From: Triglochin maritima
Lineage: Eukaryota; Streptophyta; Magnoliopsida; Alismatales; Juncaginaceae
NCBI GenBank assembly: GCA_963682175.1
Contig: OY821791.1
Coordinates: 27,774,326-27,838,325, forward strand
Direction of reading: 5' to 3'
DNA length: 64,000 bases
A model generated the notes under the pieces. The model was given only the letters and a program-made list of their open reading frames with translations. It ran no database searches and had not been told where the DNA came from. Both the position numbers and the translations under genes were made by a program. This document shows, piece after piece, positions 33,021 to 45,116 of this stretch. Positions within the stretch are counted from its first letter, which is position 1, and the number at the start of each line of letters is the position of its first letter.

Positions 33021-34160
33021 CTAACATAAAATCTCTCCTTTTTTATTATTTTTTTATTTTTTTTCAAAGATTACAAGTTTGCCACTACCCCCTAATCCTA
33101 TATAAACTCCTCCAAACCTCTTCATTTTTCACACATCTCTCATTCTCTTCTTCTTCATAATTCTATTCTCATCATCAATTTTCTTAATCACCAAGTTTTT
33201 GTGATTAAGTCTCCGGTCTGGTGTTTAGTTTTGAAGTTGGAAAGTGAAGTCTCTGATCCGGTTCTTCATTCTTCAACCGCCAAAATCAAGTGCACTCTTT
33301 CTAACTTCTCTTTAGAATTAAATTAATTAGTATTTTATTTTCATATTAGTCTAAATTTTTATATTAGTCTAGTTTTAAGATATGACTTACGTACCCGGCA
33401 CTAGTCTCCCTATGCATCACGAGAGTTACGATGACCTAAGACCTACCCGTACAAATGACCATGGTTGGAATACTACCTATTACATTAGTGCTAATGATAA
33501 AAACTGCATTGTCTGTGAGTTTTGTGCATCTGACGCGCCATTATTAGGTGGTGGCATGGATGATGTCATCGTTCACATTAGTTCTAGAGATCCTGGTGCA
33601 TCGAGTTCTCAACCACCGATGGACATCGACGAGTAATATGTCCAATCCGACGATGAAGAAACTGAAGAAGATGATGTCTACGTCGACAATCCGAACGAGA
33701 ATCACTCCGACGACTCTAATGGTGGTGGAGGATATGATATGGTTCCCAGTTGGACATTAGATCAATGTGTCCAATGGAATTAGTTAGTTAGATTGTAATT
33801 CGAATTTCTCTCTTATCTGCTATTGTATGAACTCTGAGTTACTTTTGTAATCGTACTATTAAGCAATAAATTGTATACCTAAGTGTTTAGGTGGGTTGAG
33901 GGGTTGCCTAGTGAGGCCTTGGTCGAGGAACTAGGTGTATTTTCGAAGCCTAAATATGTATGATATTTTTAGATAATATTTGTGCATTTTTTCCTATTTT
34001 TCCCGATTTTTCCTGATTTTTTATTTATTTTATAAAATTTAATTGAATTAAAAATATAAAAAAAGACGGCCCAAACTTGGGCGGTCGCACAACCGCCTAG
34101 GCGATCGCCCAGGCGACCGGACGCCCCCGCTTGCCTAGGCGGTCCTAGAACGTTGATCCT
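33021..34160 (+). mobile_element. hAT-like internally deleted element
   Basis: It has the promoter-like block shared with 52,640-52,710 and 59,720-59,800 ('attacaagtttgccacta...tataaactcctccaaacctc'). The GCG-rich right end contains CGCCTAGGCGATCGCC, as in the hAT elements at 52,566 and 59,421. A short frame follows (33,382-33,780). CTATATAT / CTATTTAT near the borders may be an 8-bp duplication with one mismatch; the left terminus is unclear. Confidence 0.5.
33382..33783 (+). pseudogene. Deleted hAT transposase-like frame
   Basis: It starts at ATG 33,382 (MTYVPGTSLP, then DDLRPTRTNDHGWN and CIVCEFCASDA), reaches a stop at 33,634-33,636, and continues in the same frame as an acidic tail (QSDDEETEEDDVYVD...). 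The CxxC pair after a Trp resembles the start of a BED-type finger, and the acidic tail resembles hAT C-termini. The transposase core is absent. A related LRPT phrase occurs in the element at 59,421. Confidence 0.4.
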
Positions 34161-34724
34161 ATTTATAAAAGAATGGAATCACTAGATAAGAGTTGGCTAT
34201 GATTGGATCGACGATTCAAATTGATGTTGCATAAGTCAGGTTTGCCCAATATAAATCCAAGCGAGACATTCTCTGATTTTTGACCCATAAGAGAAAAATG
34301 ATCTGCCATTAGCGGATTGGGATCCATTATCGCTGAATCTGGTTGCTTCGATCTGCCTTAAATAGGGCCAGATGACTTAAATCTCCATTTCTGCACGTGG
34401 GGTGTCGTCGAGTCCATTGTGGCGCCTGATTGACCTCAATTGTAGAAAAACTTCTGAAGTTCTTGAGTTTGAGGGGTTTTTGAATGAATGAATTTATGTA
34501 TACACTTAAGTCCTTCTGGGTTTGCAATTAGGTACCTAGACTTTTCATCTATGTTCAAAATGCTTCATTTCAGACCAAACATCTTTCACTTGGGTCATTT
34601 TTGTTCTATCTTATTTATCAACTAATACCTGAAATACATGAATTAAACCCGAGTAGCACACAAAATGGGGTTAAATAAATAATATATGACACATAAAAAT
34701 TGATGTACGATATGCTACTAATCA

Positions 34725-35560
34725 ATGCAAACATAGATTTGTGCTCCTCTAATCAAGCTGGTTTGTTTGAGCAGCACATTTGCTTTCAGCACTTCTTAAG
34801 ATCATCATATTTCCTTGGTTGGTTATTACTCACCCATATTCGAAATGATGGTGATGACATTGTGGTTTATGATTTGGACCTTCTGGATGTGATTGATAAT
34901 CCTGTGCTTACTATTTCTCACATTTTCGAACAAAACTAACCACCTTGTAATTATTTTCAAACTTTGTCTATGATGTTGATCTCCTATTTGATTTTATTTT
35001 CACCAAGGTGAAAAGAAAAAACAACAAAATAATTAACCACGTCGGAAAATTGACAGAAATAAACAATATAGTGAACAACCACATCCGAAAACTGATAAAT
35101 ATATATATATATAACAAAATGATCCCTCGTTGTAAATGTGAGGAACAACATAACAAATTGATCATTCATATCGAAGATTTCAGAAATAAGAAACAAAATG
35201 ATATGATATCATAAATGTCAGGATCATGAAAAGGTCGTCAAGCACAATGCCAACGGTAAAAAAACAAGCTTATTATTATATAAAAATTGTGACGAACGGA
35301 AACAAATGTAATCAAGCATATCGAAAATGTCTGAAGAATAATCAACAAGGTTGTGAACCTCATCGAAAATGTTTAAAAGATAAATAGCATGGTGATCAAT
35401 TGAATCCAAAGGTGAGAGTGTGAAACCATACCATAAGGTCATCACCACTGTATCGAAATTGAGTTCACTAACAACCAATTAAGGAAAAAAAGTATCATAT
35501 TAAAACATACTCAAAACATAGCAAACGTGATAATCAAACCGACCGACTTCATGAGAGGAA
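34725..35560. repeat. Degenerate tandem repeats of unknown element
   Basis: Phrases of the form TTTTCG(A/G)(T/C)(A/G)TGGTTGAT recur about every 60 bp (for example near 35,040, 35,085, 35,175, 35,325 and 35,365 on the minus strand). They resemble subterminal repeats of a CACTA-like element. No terminus or coding domain was found. Confidence 0.35.
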
Positions 35561-36289
35561 TCCAAATCTATTTTACAACTATCAAAACTATTTTGTAGCT
35601 CTAAAATTAAAACAAATGAGTTGAGAAGGTTTACATAAAATACATAAACAGAGAAGATTAAAATAAGAAAAATCCGAAACTAATAAAAAATGAGAGAAAT
35701 AGAGTTATGTGGGTTTTTTAGTTTTTACAACAGCCATGAGAGCTTTCATCTTTACTTTCTATTTGCTGCAGCCTGCAGTACATTCCTTGCGTCGACAATT
35801 ATGCAGAATAACCTCCATGTTATTCCATTGTGCAAAATACCCTTTGAATAACTTCCATTCAAGTGAAGTTAATGGACTCAACTTATTCTTGGCCGTTAAA
35901 TATTATGTTCCTCTTTTGATCAAAAGAAGGTTTCATCTTCTTCCTCGTACCATCTTCTTTCCAACAGAACCATTTTTTGATGAGTTTGTCTTTCATTCAA
36001 CCGTGTGTTTTGGCAGTATGGGGAAGCTTGGTTGTGTTTTTATGATTCGGTTTGTGTGTACATGTTTTGTTATTTCTGGTTTTGCTGTCATATTTTTTTG
36101 TTTTAATTTTGCTCATTAGCTTTCACGTGTCAACCGCCAACACTCATCTCCTCAAGAAAGTGTGCAATGTGATTGCAATGGGCCAATACCTCATTGCTAT
36201 GGATGTGCTAACGAAGGATCTGGATACTCTCGAAATAAGAGATAATTAATTTGGGAGTCTAATTCAAGAAATATCATTCATAAATTCCA
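35561..36289. other. Unassigned
   Basis: A frame of 136 codons opens at 35,709 (+) but lacks recognisable motifs and has repeat-like composition. I do not call a gene here. Confidence 0.2.
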
Positions 36290-37030
36290 ATTTAATGATC
36301 GATATTTCATGTCTACGGATAGGTGGACGGGTGGATTCATGTGTAGCCATCCCATGGTCCATAGAGATGCATGCTTACGTTTACATAAAATTAAATGTCT
36401 AGTTAGATGACTGGTTCATCCACTTGATTTAGTCGAAAGATCTTTACCACAGGAATTACAAATAAAAATTTGCTTACCCTCACGATTTTGGTCTTCTTCA
36501 ACATTATCCCATACTTTGCTAATTCTTATTCTAATAGTTTTAACCTTAGGTCTAGGTGCACTAAAAGGTGCGGATTATTAATATCTTTAGATTCAGATGA
36601 TAAAGTCATGAAAATTGGTAAATATGTAAACAAAAAATGAATGTTTTTCATAAATGAAAAAGTCACGATGATGATTGATGAACTGAAATTAACTACTAAA
36701 AAATATTAAAAAACTTGAGAAATAAAAAACAAAAGAGTCGCGAAATCGGACGGTTAGCGGTCTGCTTATAATTTTAGGCTTTACGTTTTATCTCAAACTC
36801 GACATATTTCAACCAAAATTAGAAAAAATAGAGAGATGACTGTGAGAGATTTAGAATAAAAGAGTGAAGAAAATGAGAGAGGTTGGGAGTTTATATAAGA
36901 TGAAAGAGGGATATTTTAGTAAGTAAAAAAATTTCCCAAACGACTATTATAGTCGTTGGGCTAACGAGCCGGGACATGTTGTACGGTCAGGCTTGCTAAC
37001 ATGCCGGCTGGCATGCCCAAGTCCCAGTTC
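36290..37030 (-). mobile_element. hAT (Ac-type) remnant with BED finger
   Basis: Minus strand from the right: GC-rich end-like sequence (CCGGCATGTTAGC..., 36,955-37,020), a promoter-like TATATAAACTCCC near 36,890, then a frame reading ISKVWDNVEEDQNREG, FICNSCGKDLS, a TGA stop (36,416-36,418), then TSHLTRHL. Cys-x2-Cys and His-x4-His positions fit a BED zinc finger of hAT transposases. The rest of the transposase is missing. Exact ends were not found. Confidence 0.6.
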
Positions 37031-37757
37031 TATTTGTTGGTACAAAAAAGTAACATGTAAAATATTATTTCACATAAAAGGTAAAATAATAGTATTCCTT
37101 TTAAAAAGACTTGTCCAATGGTAAGTCATGAATTTGACTTCAACATTCATGAAAAGTCATGAATACTGTGGAAATACATCAATGTTTAAAATACCATTGA
37201 ATTGAAATATATAATTAATATATATATATCAATTATCATTCATGGTTTTTAATTGCATCGTTCAATTAGATTTAAAGTCAAATTTGAACCCAAACATAAA
37301 AAAAAGTAAGAATGAAATTTGGGTCAAAACATAATACCAAAATTATATATGTTGTAAGTTCAAAACAAAATGAAACACAATTTGTTAAATTCCTAAAACA
37401 CATTTTGTCAAAAAGGTTTATAAATTTTGAATTAATTTTAAAGAAAATGTGGATAGATATATTGACATATGGATAAATAGTTCAGAGTGGATATTAATCG
37501 GATCTGATATACAAAAATCAATATCTGCTCCACGAATTTACCAATGTTCAATCTCATTTACGAATACCCTTATACGAATATTTTTTCAAAATTAAAAAAG
37601 AAAAAATTCATTATTATTGGATTCTCGGATCTCGGACATCCATTAACACCCTTATAAATACACATGTAATTTTTTTTGCAATTTTTCGTAATACACGCAT
37701 GACCTAAATTCATTATAAAATAAAAAATTATCATTTTTTTAAAATATGTGTTGAACA
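37031..37757. other. AT-rich intergenic sequence
   Basis: Very AT-rich. It contains (TA)n near 37,215. No gene or clear element is seen. Confidence 0.4.
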
Positions 37758-37768
37758 TTTTGTTGTGG

Positions 37769-38744
37769 CCTTGTGGGGTTAATTGCTTGAGTGCAACCGA
37801 AATGGGGCATAATTAGGGCTATGCACTCACATTTTAACTATTTACATGCGTGCACTTCTAAACGACTAAATTTCTGTATACACCTCCGTCATTTGTGAAG
37901 CCTACTCCGTCACCATTTCCATCTAAAAATTTGATAGAAAATTTGCAAAATATACCTCATAAAATAATAAGTGTCCATAATATTTAAAATAAGTAAATAA
38001 ACGCAAAAGAAACATAACCTCTTCGTCCTCACCAGAACAACCCCCTGTGCCTCGTTCTCGTGTCAACCTCTTCTCCGTCAGCCTTCAAATCATCACCGAC
38101 CAAATCCCATCGCAAGAGTCTCGACCTCCACGACGACGAACTTCCTCTCACTCTCCTCCCCGGCCTCCACAACTCAACCTCCCTCAAAATCACCACCAAC
38201 TTCTAAACCACATCAAGCTCCTCCTCTGCTGTAAGGCGACCATCGTCACCTCCCTGGACGTTAGCCTCTAATCTGACGTCACCGCCTATTATGTCTCCCC
38301 GTCGCCTCTAATTGGGTCGTCGGCCAACTGGCGGACGCAATTGTAAATTGCTGGTTTGGGTTTCAAAGGGGTCTCCGAGAATGATTTGGGAAGAGAGGAG
38401 TATGTTTGGGGTGGTTGGAGTATCAGAGGAAGTGGTGGAGGTAGCCGGAGGAGGAAGGCGAGGACGAGAGGGCAAGAAGACGAAGCGGGAAGGAGGAGAG
38501 TTTTTTTTACAATGTGTACTTTTTTTGTTATTAATATTAATGACATTTATTATTTTATGAGGTGTATTTCGCAAAATTTCAATGGAGTTGGATGAAAATA
38601 GTGATAGAGTAGGACCCTACAAACGATGAATGTAATCATATTAGCAATTTTTAGTAATTTAGAGGTGCATACAAGTTAATAGTTGAAATCCGAGTGTACA
38701 GTCCAATTTATGCCACGTTCTAGGTGCACGCAAGTAATTAGGCC
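37769..38744. mobile_element. Mutator-like element with long TIRs (Pack-MULE-like)
   Basis: Inverted arms of roughly 200 bp: the left GGGGTTAATTGCTTGAGTGC and following bases match, inverted, the right ...GCACGCAAGTAATTAGGCC, continuing to ATACCTCATAAAATA / ACACCTCATAAAATA. TTTTGTTGTGG is repeated at both borders (37,758-37,768 and 38,745-38,755), an 11-bp match containing the expected 9-11-bp duplication. The interior (about 38,000-38,500) is GC- and CT-rich, unlike the AT-rich surroundings, and may be captured genic sequence. No transposase is present. Confidence 0.75.
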
Positions 38745-38755
38745 TTTTGTTGTGG

Positions 38756-39102
38756 AACACTCTCCTATTTTTTAGCATTTGAAAATCTAATAGTATGATC
38801 TTATTTTTGAAGCACAACAACCGTCATTCTGAAACCACCACCCATATTTGTTGGAGGTGCATACTTTTTCTAGATAGCTAAATACATTTTAAGTAATAAA
38901 TGAGCACCCTGATAAACATAACATCTTATTACAAGTCGAACCACAATTAAAACCCTGGAAACAGAAATCCTTAAACTCTATTGTCGAATCTCTTTTTCTA
39001 GTGTTTCTCACCATATTATCAAACGTCAAGAAACTTTCTTCAAATTGATCACGATTGTGACCAAAATTATAAACTTTAAATTCTAAACTGTTTTGTTTGT
39101 GT
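38756..39102. other. Unassigned intergenic
   Basis: No gene or repeat recognised. Confidence 0.3.
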
Positions 39103-39110
39103 CGCTCACC

Positions 39111-39566
39111 TAGGGGTGTAAACGGGTCGAGTATGCCCCTGCCCGTACCCGGCTAAATTAGCGGGTACGGGTATATACCTGGCCAAAAACATGTATACAT
39201 GTACCCGATAAGTTAGCGGGTACGGGGCGAGTAAACGAGTATGACGGGTATAATATATAAAAAATATAATATATATTATATAGAATATATATTATATAAA
39301 ATATATATTATATAAAATATATATTATATATAATATATATTGTATATAATATATGACATATAAAATATATATTATATAAAAATATATAATATATCTTAAC
39401 CGGTATACGAGTAAACGGTGACGGGTAATGCGCATATCTGTACCCGACCCGTTTATTAACCAGGTAAACATGTACGGGTATGAATTTTTAAACGGATCTG
39501 AGTTTTTGTACCAATACCCGTATCCGACCAGGTATACGAGTATTACCGGCTATGTTTACACCCCTA
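39111..39566. mobile_element. hAT-like MITE
   Basis: 456 bp, ends TAGGGGTGTAAACGG and ...TATGTTTACACCCCTA, flanked by perfect 8-bp CGCTCACC (39,103-39,110 and 39,567-39,574). The interior is an AT microsatellite (39,250-39,400). Non-coding. Confidence 0.85.
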
Positions 39567-39749
39567 CGCTCACCTTATTATCAAACATCCACACATCTTG
39601 TTCACATGGACGACGGTTGGAGCCAGCAACACAACCAAAAGCTTTGGAACCATAACTTTTAAATTAAATCTTTTTTTTAGTGTTGCTTACCTTTTTTTAT
39701 CAAATGTCCAAATATTTTGTTGATAATACTGCTGATAAAAATAAGAGTT

Positions 39750-41450
39750 GTGATAAATGAGCTCCAAATTGGACTCAAATTTGGGCTCCTAACATAACTT
39801 AATAGTGCACCTCTTATTTTTGCAAAATACTCACCCAAATAATATCCAGATATGAAGAGGACCAGTGCAAAAATTACCCAGAGGTAACTGTATATCCTCT
39901 CTCTAATCTCATTTCAAATTTCAAAACCAAATTACATCCCCTCCCCTCCATTCCCACTATCGTCCTCCTCCAGCGTCCTCTCACTTTCCTCCTCCTCCTC
40001 CTCCATTCTCCTCCTTCGGCTTCCCCTTTCGGTATCTTCAGTTCTCCAGCTTCGTCCTCCTCCGACTTTGCCCTCCGGCCTTCTCCTCCTCCGACTTCGT
40101 CCTCCGGCCTTCTCCTCATCCAACTTCGTCCTCCGTCAGCATTCTCCTCCCCCGGTTTCGTCCTCTAGCCTTGTCCTCCTCCGATTTCCTCCCACTCTTA
40201 TCTTCTTCGACGTTCTCCTTTGTTCTTGAATGGTGTGAGACATGTCCGGGATAAAATTGCATTGGTTTTTTGTACGATAGAAGTTGAGTGAAATCAGGAA
40301 TAACTACATAATTGATATCTAGATATCTGATACGTTAATGTCTGGATGTGTGTGGGTATGTAGATATCCAGATTTGTTTCAAATTTTGTTTAGTATCATG
40401 AAGTTTGATATGTTTACTATTTTTGTGTGATAACATTTTATGTGATGTTTTTAATGTTCATGTTGGTATAACCACATGTTGTGTCTAAATGAGTTTGTTT
40501 TTTATGGTGTTGTACATGTTCAGATTAAATGTTTTGAGGTTCCATAGATGTTTGGATGCTTCGTAATAAATTTGTATATCTGGATATTTATGCGGATATA
40601 TCTGATCAAATACAGTAGATACATATGAATACTTTTTGGAGTTGACAAATTAACGAAGTAGCAAAAGAATAACACAGATATATGTCTGGATAAGTGATGA
40701 TACAAGATAATTGTGTATTGTCCATTTGTTTGATACCTTATATGTATGACAAAGACAATCCAGACATGTTTGGCATGTCCAGCAAGCACAAGCACAAACA
40801 TAAGGCAATATAGCTAGATAGGAAGGGACAATAGTGTGTGCAAAAGGAAATAGTGATACAAGTTAACTCGTAACTTATATGTCTGGAATAGTAATGATAC
40901 ATGTTTTTGTAGGTATATATTGACATATTACCAACCCATATCTGAACAAATGGTATCCAGATATTTGATTACGATTTATCTTGTTGAAACATTTACTGAC
41001 ATGTCAAACAAACACGAGCATATAAAAATCTAAACGACAGACATCAATCCGTCGCCAATAATTAGTTTCATAAACTTGTTAATTTATATCCATACGAAAA
41101 TGCAACTTTCATACCACATATATAAATATATAATGATATATCTAGCTAGCTTATTGGTTTGAATACCATTTTGAGTTAGGCAGCAAAACAAGGTAGTAGC
41201 AATACAATAACACATTTGATATATCTAAAATACAAAGTTGTCTGGATATGTCCAGCACGTATGAAACATAACACCGAAATAAATAGATGATTTCATTCTT
41301 ATCATGATAGTGTCTAGATATGTCCAGCACATATGAAACATAACACCGGAATAATAGATAATTTCATTCTTATCATGATAGTATTGTCCGGATATGTCCA
41401 CTACCACACAACTAGCATAAGCTAATGGATATGTTCACGATTGTCAAGCT
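39750..41450 (+). repeat. Unclassified element rich in TATCCAGATA motifs, copy A
   Basis: The part from 39,760 on (GGACTC...CTAACATAACTTAATAGTG, CACCCAAATAATATCCAGATAT) and the block near 40,530-40,620 match 55,000-53,960 in inverted orientation. ATATCTGGATAT / TATCCAGATA-type words recur through 40,320-41,400. The CT-rich stretch 39,940-40,210 is low-complexity. Element class is unknown; no transposase is seen. Confidence 0.5.
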
Positions 41451-42082
41451 TAAAAGACAACCCCTGCAAAAGGAATGATGATTTTGTCAAGCTTAAAATT
41501 ACACAAAATATTTTCCACCCTTGTTAAGCTCAAAATACAATATTTGTTTGGAGAGCGAGACTAAATGTTGGTTGTGGTGTACCAGGATTGTACAACCTGC
41601 AAAGGAATTATGAGTTTTCAATTAAATAACAATATCTGCACATGGGGTTGCTCGTTTTGGGGTGATATTGAAGAAGAAAATGGATGGACATGAAAAATGT
41701 CAAAATGGACTAACGTGACGAGTTCTGATTCGTGCAGTTTATTCTTTAGCTCACATGATGTTAGTGTGGAGCTTTGAGCCCGATTTGGAACCTGAATTTG
41801 ATCCCACCTAACATTTTCCTAAAAATAAACATGTCCAAAAGAAAGTGTGTCCCATTTCTGTGGACATTCCCATTTCATTATCTATATTACAATAATTTTT
41901 GTAGGATCACTAATAGGATAAAAACTTAAATGGTGATTTAATCCCGGAATTTTTTTAATTAATCAAAAATTAATTTTTTAAGAAAAAAAAATTTCGATAT
42001 CTGATTCGTTGGTATCGAAAAAATAGCACAATTTTTAAAGAAAATTATTACATAAAATAATTTAGTTGTCAATAATATATTA

Positions 42083-42374
42083 TGCTGGATAAAGAGAATT
42101 AGTTTTTTTATTCGATAAAATAACCCCACTTTTCAACATGTTATCTCCTCTACACATTTTGAGGTCGATCCTGCAAAAAATTAAAATTAAAAATAATTTA
42201 AAAAAGACAATTAGAAAACATATTTAAAAAACATATTAAAAAAACAAAAAACAAAATAAATTAAAACAAAATGATGTGGCTTCACCCCTCGACCTCCAAA
42301 TGATGTGGAGAAGAGAGTGTGTTGAAAAGTTGAATTATTTTATCGAATAAAAATCTAATTCTCTTTATCGAGCA
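42083..42374. mobile_element. MITE inserted in the left arm of the Mutator-like element
   Basis: Inverted termini TATGCTGGATAAAGAGAATT and AATTCTCTTTATCGAGCATA, followed inward by matching TTATTCGATAAAATAA... arms. The pairing extends about 100 bp on each side. A TA or TAT duplication is possible but cannot be separated from the AT-rich flank. The superfamily is not assigned. Confidence 0.65.
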
Positions 42375-42649
42375 TAATAAATTTATTCTAAAAATATATT
42401 ATAAGGTCATTGACTGTGATCTATTTATTTGAGGGTCATTGACTTTTCTGGCCTTAAAAGGAATACCAAATGTCACATTTACCCTTGTTTATTTTGTCTT
42501 AATTACAAATCATATACTTCTTCTTCCCAACATCCATATTTCTCCCAACTCTCACACCAAACATATTTCTCCCATAAATTCAATAACCTCACTCAACCAT
42601 CGTACTTAATACACCAGAATATAAGATCAATTTTCATTATGTAAGTTTT

Positions 42650-44600
42650 ATTTTGGTATGTTTTTTTGGTTTTAACACAAAATTGACCAATCGAGCTGGC
42701 TTGTTTTCAACAAACAAGCCGAACAACCTCGGCCGGTGTCGACCAAACGTTCTTTGTCATTTTCACCGAACGAGTTGGTTTGTTTCCACCAAACAAGTTG
42801 TCATTTTCCCAAACAACCTGGGTCGTTTTCACCAAACTTCGGGACACACTCATCCAACTCAGGACGTTTTCCTAAACAACTTTGGTCGTTTTCACTAAAC
42901 TAGGGACACACTCATTCAACTCGGGACGAGATGTTTTCCTAAACAACGTGGATCGTTTTCCCAAATAACCTAGGTCATTTTCACCAAACTCACGACGCAC
43001 TCATCCAACTCGGGACGTTTTCCCAAACAACCTGGATCATTTTTACCAGTCCAACTCGGGATGCACTCGTCCCGCACGTGACACATCACTTGTTTTACCA
43101 AACTCAGGACGCACTCGTCCAACTCGCGATGTTTTCCCAAAAATCTTGTATCGTTTTCAGCAGTCCAACTTGGGACGCACCGATCCTGCTTGGGAATTCA
43201 GACTAATCTTTTGTTTTTCTAATGAAGCTCGATGAGCTCGATGGATGTTCGATAGGAACACGCTTGTTGTGCTCGATAAACTCGATTCCTTTTTATGTGA
43301 GCTCAACAACAGTTTGTTGAGTTTGTTTTAACTTAACGACCTAAGTCGTTTTCACCAAACAAGCTCGATAGGCTCGATATGAGTTCGATACGAATGTGAT
43401 TGTTGCAGTAACGAGTTGTGTCATTTTCACAAAACGAATCGGGTCGTTTTCACCAACGAGCTATGTCATTTCACCAAACGAACTATGTCGTTTTGACTAA
43501 ACGAGCTGCCTTGTTTTCACCATTCCTATGAAGCTCGATGGGCTCGATATGAGTTCAATAGGAACGTGATTGTTGTGCTCGATAGACTTGATTACTTTTG
43601 CAAATGAGCTCGATAGGATTAAACGGAGTATTTTGTGGAGTGGATTTAATCAATTGAGTTCAGACCAATCTTTTGTGTTTTTAATGAAGCTCGATGAGCT
43701 CAATGGATGTTCGATAGGAACGCGATTGTTGTGCTCGATAGACTTGATTCCTTTTTCATGTGAGCTCAACAACAGTTTGTTGAGTTTGTTTTAACTTAAC
43801 GACCTGGGTCATTCTCACCAAACGAGCTCGATGGACTCGATATAAGTTCGATAGAAACACGATTGTTGTTCTCGATAGGCTCAATTACTTTTGCAAGTGA
43901 GCTCGATATGATTAGACATAGTATTTTGTGGAGTGGATTGAATCGAAGGAATTCAGACCAATCTTTTGTGTTTTTAATGAAGCACGATGAGCTCGATGGA
44001 TGTTCGATAGGAACGCCAATGTTGTGCTCAATAGACTCGATTCCTTTTTCATGTGAGCTCAACAACAGTTTGTTGAGTTTGTTTTAACTTAACGACCTGG
44101 GTCATTCTCACCAAATGAGCTTGATGGACTCGATATGAGTTCGATAGGAATGCGATTGTTGTACTCGATAGGCTCATAAATGGTGTGGAAGACGTTTTTC
44201 AAAACGAGCTGGACCGTTTTCAGCAAACGAGTCGTGTCATTTTCACCAAACGAGTTGGGTCATTCTACCAAACGAGTTGAGTCGTTTTTCCACAAAACAA
44301 AGCTAGGACGTAGGAGTCCCATATGGGACGCACCAAACGAGTTGGGTCGTTCTACCAAACGAACTGTGTCATTTTTCCACAAAACAAAGCTGAGACGCAA
44401 CAATCCCGCGCGGGACGCACCAAATGAGTTGGGTCGTTATTCCAAACAAGCTGGATTGTTTTTCCACAAAACAAAGCTGGGACGCAGCAGTCTCGCGCAG
44501 GACACACCAAACGAGTTAGGTTGTTCTTCCAAACGAGTTGGACCGTTCTTCCAAACAAGCTGTGTTGTTTTTTCCCTAAACAAACTGGGTGTGGAGAACT
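42650..44600. repeat. Tandem repeat block, two unit types
   Basis: Flanks of the block consist of degenerate 25-30-bp units of the form GTCGTTTTCACCAAACGAGCTGG with GGGACGCA(C/G) spacers. The centre has a longer unit of about 294 bp (copies beginning near 43,662 and 43,956, with a partial copy near 43,200) built on AGCTCGATGGATGTTCGATAGG. Similar open frames in successive copies (43,570-43,794 and 43,863-44,087) result from the repeat and are not genes. Confidence 0.8.
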
Positions 44601-45116
44601 ATAAACACGATGGATTTGATGTGCTTAATATGTACGGGATATGAACTCGATAATTTAGATTTTTCAAAAAATGTGAATTTTCACCACATGATTTTTGAGA
44701 AAGTTTTATAACGAGCGGGAACCGTGGGGTGGGGTTGTCGGTAAGTTGGAATGTTTGGGATTTGGCGTGGGAATGGAGAAGATTTGGTGGGTTTGTTTGC
44801 GATGTGAGATAATGGTGACGAGGGTCGGGGTATTTCGGGGGATAAAATTCAAAATATATTAAAAAAAATTATCTTAAGAAAGAACTTGTAAAGTGATTGA
44901 CCTTATATAACATTTGGCTTTCCTAAATTGACCCTTTAATATATTCTTCCTACATTATTTACAACTAAATTATTTTATCTAATAAAAAATTTAAAAAATT
45001 GTGCTATTTTTTTTATTCGAGGGCATCAGATATCGAATTTGTGCTATTTTTTTCCTAAAATTTAATTTTTTATTAATTAAAAAAATCTTGGATTTAATCT
45101 AGGGATAAATGGTGAT

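Larger units (their letters stand above)
32750..34724. mobile_element. Tat/Athila-related LTR interrupted by a hAT derivative
   Basis: 32,750-33,020 matches 9330-9640 (the 'cctccac...ctctctaaac' and following AC/AT-rich blocks), and 34,170-34,724 matches the second half of the same LTR (GATCCG-type phrases, 'ttgcaattaggtacctag', end CTACTAATCA). The foreign segment between, about 33,021-34,160, is hAT-like. The left end is lost against the CACTA terminus. Confidence 0.55.
41938..45106. mobile_element. Mutator-like element filled with tandem repeats
   Basis: A 10-bp direct repeat AAATGGTGAT borders it (41,928-41,937 and 45,107-45,116). Long inverted arms: the left (41,938-42,080 and 42,375-42,490) matches the right (45,106-44,890) inverted, sharing GATTTAATCC..., TTTTTTTAATTAAT, ATAGCACAATTTTT and AAAATAATTTAGTTGT. 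The left arm is split by a MITE (42,083-42,374). Between the arms, 42,650-44,600 is tandem-repetitive. No transposase is seen. Confidence 0.75.

Noticed and set aside
35709..36119. 136-codon plus-strand frame
   Set aside because: No recognisable family and Phe-rich composition; it lies beside a hAT remnant.
43203..44087. CRISPR-like impression from regularly recurring words
   Set aside because: Units are tandem, degenerate and contiguous, without unique spacers, and lie inside a plant Mutator-like element.
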